Shown piece by piece: positions 61,346 through 64,000 of a stretch of 64,000 nucleotides of DNA. Source of the stretch: Zingiber officinale (Eukaryota; Streptophyta; Magnoliopsida; Zingiberales; Zingiberaceae); assembly GCF_018446385.1 (NCBI RefSeq), contig NC_056000.1, positions 34,137,511-34,201,510 of the forward strand, written 5' to 3'. Each line of letters begins with the position of its first letter. Positions within the stretch are counted from its first letter, which is position 1. The notes beneath the pieces are model-generated. The model was not told the origin of the DNA. It saw nothing but the letters and a program-made list of their open reading frames with translations, and ran no database searches. A program made the translations under genes and the position numbers.

Positions 61346-62124
61346 TGTTAGACAAGATCTTGCTATTATCAATCTCTAAAGAACAAAAGAAAACTGAAAC
61401 AATAGCTAGCACAAGCTGACTTGATTCCATTGCAAAGTTGTCGCTTCTTACTTGTTGTCGGTGTACCTGCTAGTGCAGAATAGTCTTTTATAGGAGTGGA
61501 CGACGACAATCCTTAGTTCTTTCTCAATGTGGAAGAAAGTAGGTTGAAGAAGCTCTAGAACGTGCTTTAATTCATGAGCCTCTTCTTTTATATACCAAAC
61601 TCATTTTATAGGGACTATCCACCTTAAAATCTATCCATCATTAACAGTTCATTAATGTTAATGAACCAGATTATTAGATCTACGCATTAAATCTATATAC
61701 ATTTAATCCAAACTCTTTTTATATACATAGAAGCATTAGATCACTTAAGTCCACTTTATAAAAATTAAATCTATCCATGTGAACTCAATCCTACAATATA
61801 GCCATGACATATATGATACATCATGTCTAGATGATAACGGTTAGTATTTTTGAAAAGAGACAATTGATATTGTATATCAGTCATTGAGCATCTATTCTAA
61901 AATAGATATATATACAACAAATATATATATGAATTCATATGTTGTATCAAATTTTCACTTGCTTATTATTGAATATTTTATTATATTAGAATATAATAAT
62001 ATGTCCTTATCATTGATCTACCTAAAGTTATGTCAATTTAATGTCTTAATTAAGTTCAAGAGTGAATTATGATATAATAACTTTGATTTTAACAAGTTTT
62101 ATTATGAAAATCAACTCTTAGACA
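61346..62124 (-). mobile_element. Copia-type LTR, minus strand
   Basis: On the minus strand it runs TGTCTAAGAGTTG (62124) to TTGTCTAACA (61346), 779 bp, with TGT...ACA ends and an adjacent primer binding site. A TATATAAAAG box occurs near 61590-61600. Towards lower coordinates only a little internal sequence remains before LTR F, so the element is truncated. No coding region is present. Confidence 0.6.
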
Positions 62125-62935
62125 TCGCTACTTGAGCCATGAGCCATGACCCATGCCTTTTAATTATTGAATATAAATTGATTATTGAAATGCGATTTTT
62201 TTTGTCAAGACAAATAATATAATTTGTTTGACACTTTTTAAAAGATATCATCAAAATTATGATGAAAATTTTTTAAACCACACATCTAAAAGTTAGTTTC
62301 ACGAGGATTTTCTAAATTGTCTTATTTTTTTTTGTTTTACTCAATTATTTTAACATTTTTATATAATCACCACTCAATTGATTGAATTAATTAATTTGAT
62401 ATTAATCTTAGTGAATTGATAATCTATGGGTAAAAAATTTAGATTTAAAACTATTAATGTGTATGGAACCTTTAAGAAACTTATTCACACTTAACATTTT
62501 CATTTTAACTAAAAAACAAACATTTTCATTTTAACTGAAAGGCACGTTCAATTTTTTTAATTTTCCAAAAGCATGCTATACTTTAATTTTTACCAAAAGA
62601 GCATACTTAATTCTTAGAATATTCTTCTTGTATTTGAGTCCTAAATTTAAAGAAAAAGTTAATTTTTTTTATTCAAATCCAACCAACTGAGTTAACCAAA
62701 GAGGATCAATAAAAAAAAAATAAAACTTAATTATTTAATTTAAGAGTTTCATAAAAATCATTAATGACATTAACTTATTTTCTTGTAGTTAGATGTTAAA
62801 TAGTACAAAAAATAAAAACATATAGAATTTTTAAATTTTTTATTAACCTTCTTTTATACTTTTAAAACTTTTAATTTTTTTTATTAAAGATCTAAAATAT
62901 AAAAAATAAAAAATAAGAGATTATTATGAGTTTAA
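62125..62935. other. AT-rich DNA, nothing recognised
   Basis: No gene or bounded repeat could be supported. Confidence 0.5.
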
Positions 62936-64000
62936 TGTTGGTGCAACCTTAGGTCAAGGTTGACCTGGTTGACCCGACTCGAGGTGACTTGACTCGAGTT
63001 GTATTTTGATGTTTGACTTGGGAAGATTGTCGGTGCAACCTTAGGTCAAGGTTGACCTAGTTGAGTTGCATGTCGATGTTTGACGAGAAGAGAGTTGTAT
63101 TCTTGATGTTTGAGAAGAATAGGTGTTTGGGAGATTGTAGGTGCAACCTTAGGTCAAGGTTGACCTGATTCGTGAAAAGTCCAAGTATGGAGACTTGGCA
63201 TTGGAAAAGTCCAAGTACGGAGACTTGGCACGGGGAAAAGTCCAAGCAGGTAGCTTGGCACGCGGAAAGTCCAAGTATGGAGACTTGGCACGGGGAAAGT
63301 CCTAACTGGGATGTTAGGCAGTGTGGAAAGTCCTGGTGAGTGAAGCCAGGCAGTGAGAAAGTCCTAACTGGGATGTTAGGCAGTTGGAAAGTCCTGATGA
63401 GTGAAGCCAGGCAGTGAGAAAGTCCTAACTGGGATGTTAGGCAGTGTGGAAAGTCCTGGTGAGTGAAGCCAGGCAGTGGGAAAGTCCTAACTGGGATGTT
63501 AGGCAGTTGGAAAGTCCTGGTGAGTAAAGCCAGGCAGTGAGAAAGTCCTAACTGGGATGTTAGGCAGTGTGAAAACCCTAGTGAGTGAAGCTAGGTGAAA
63601 GTCCTGGTGAGTGAAGCCGGGCAAGGGAAAATCCAGATGGATCAAGGATGATCGGACATCTGGTGTTGAGAAGGTCAAGTAGGTCAAGGGAGTGACCGGA
63701 TACTTGACACGAAGAGAAAAGTCCAAGTGGGTCAAAGGGATTGACCGGACACTTGGTGAGGAGTCTTAGCAGGTCAAGGGAGTGACCGGATGCTAAGCAT
63801 GATGTACCAATAGGTCAAGGTTGACCGGATATTGGTTTGGAAGGTTTGGGACTTGGTTTGGGCAAAAACCAAGCTCTGGATCGGTCTGCAGACCGATCCG
63901 GTGATCGTTGTGTATCGATCGATCGGTGACCGATCGGATAACAAACAGAAGGCGATCATGGTTCTGTGGGACCGATCGGCATAATCTGATCGGTCTCCAC
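62936..64000 (+). mobile_element. LTR G, 5' part (CGATCGG-type), runs off window
   Basis: Starts TGTTGGTGCAACCTTAGG. The head phrase GGTGCAACCTTAGGTCAAGG recurs at about 63032 and 63147, i.e. three times in tandem. Then come a ~32-bp block (GTCCAAGTATGGAGACTTGG units, 63179-63300) and a ~61-bp block (GTCCTAACTGGGATGTTAGG plus GTCCTGGTGAGTGAAGCCAG, 63300-63600). The palindromic motif zone (GACCGATCGG, CGATCGATCGG) begins at 63875 and continues past the window. Confidence 0.65.
63179..63640. repeat. Two-part minisatellite in LTR G
   Basis: About four units of ~32 bp followed by about five units of ~61 bp, each unit being a pair of AAAGTCC... half-units. The equivalent block in LTR A is 12490-13160. 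Confidence 0.85.

Overview
This is a stretch of plant nuclear DNA: spliced genes with GT-AG introns, plant-only families (malectin/LRR receptor kinase, PPR protein, PDR-type ABCG transporter) and dense LTR-retrotransposon debris. The high GC of the 5' coding ends (PPR gene, first ABCG exon) and the very short AT-rich spacers suggest a monocot, possibly a non-grass such as Zingiberales. That placement is inference.

Layout. (1) 1.3-8.4 kb, minus strand: a complete 15-exon receptor-like kinase of the At1g67720 type. (2) 9.6-30 kb: nested mobile DNA, comprising two possible CACTA-like ends, three LTRs (A, B, C) of one TG...CA family, and a broken Ty3/gypsy (Tat-like) element whose integrase piece lies on the opposite strand to its protease-RT-RNase H piece. 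(3) 31.2-33.4 kb, minus: an intronless E-class PPR gene with one frameshift. (4) 33.4-40.25 kb: two ~570-bp inverted arms enclose a 5'-truncated ATG4 protease fragment with an internal stop (plus strand), a 1.6-kb foldback element with a perfect 9-bp target duplication, and an unrecognised 164-codon, 3-exon gene (minus strand). Both genes are convergent and each starts beside an identical 5' leader. (5) 40.6-47.3 kb, minus: a complete 24-exon full-size ABCG/PDR transporter whose exon sum stays in frame (1453 aa). (6) 47.3-64 kb: two colinear ~110-bp tandem arrays around a non-coding retroelement body, a second gypsy ORF1 remnant, LTRs D, E, F and G, and a copia LTR with its primer binding site.

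The functional genes appear to be the receptor kinase and the ABC transporter. The PPR gene is frameshifted in this assembly. The ATG4 copy is a dead fragment. There is no operon-like cooperation between these genes; the organising force is transposition.

The two observations most worth pursuing are: (a) the 6.8-kb inverted-repeat unit carrying gene fragments, a Pack-MULE-like or hairpin locus candidate; and (b) a shared LTR design in which an array of short palindromic motifs sits directly upstream of the TATA box, with the motif itself differing from copy to copy (ATCGAT, CAGTCGACTG, GGCGCC, GGTCGACC, CCGATCGG).
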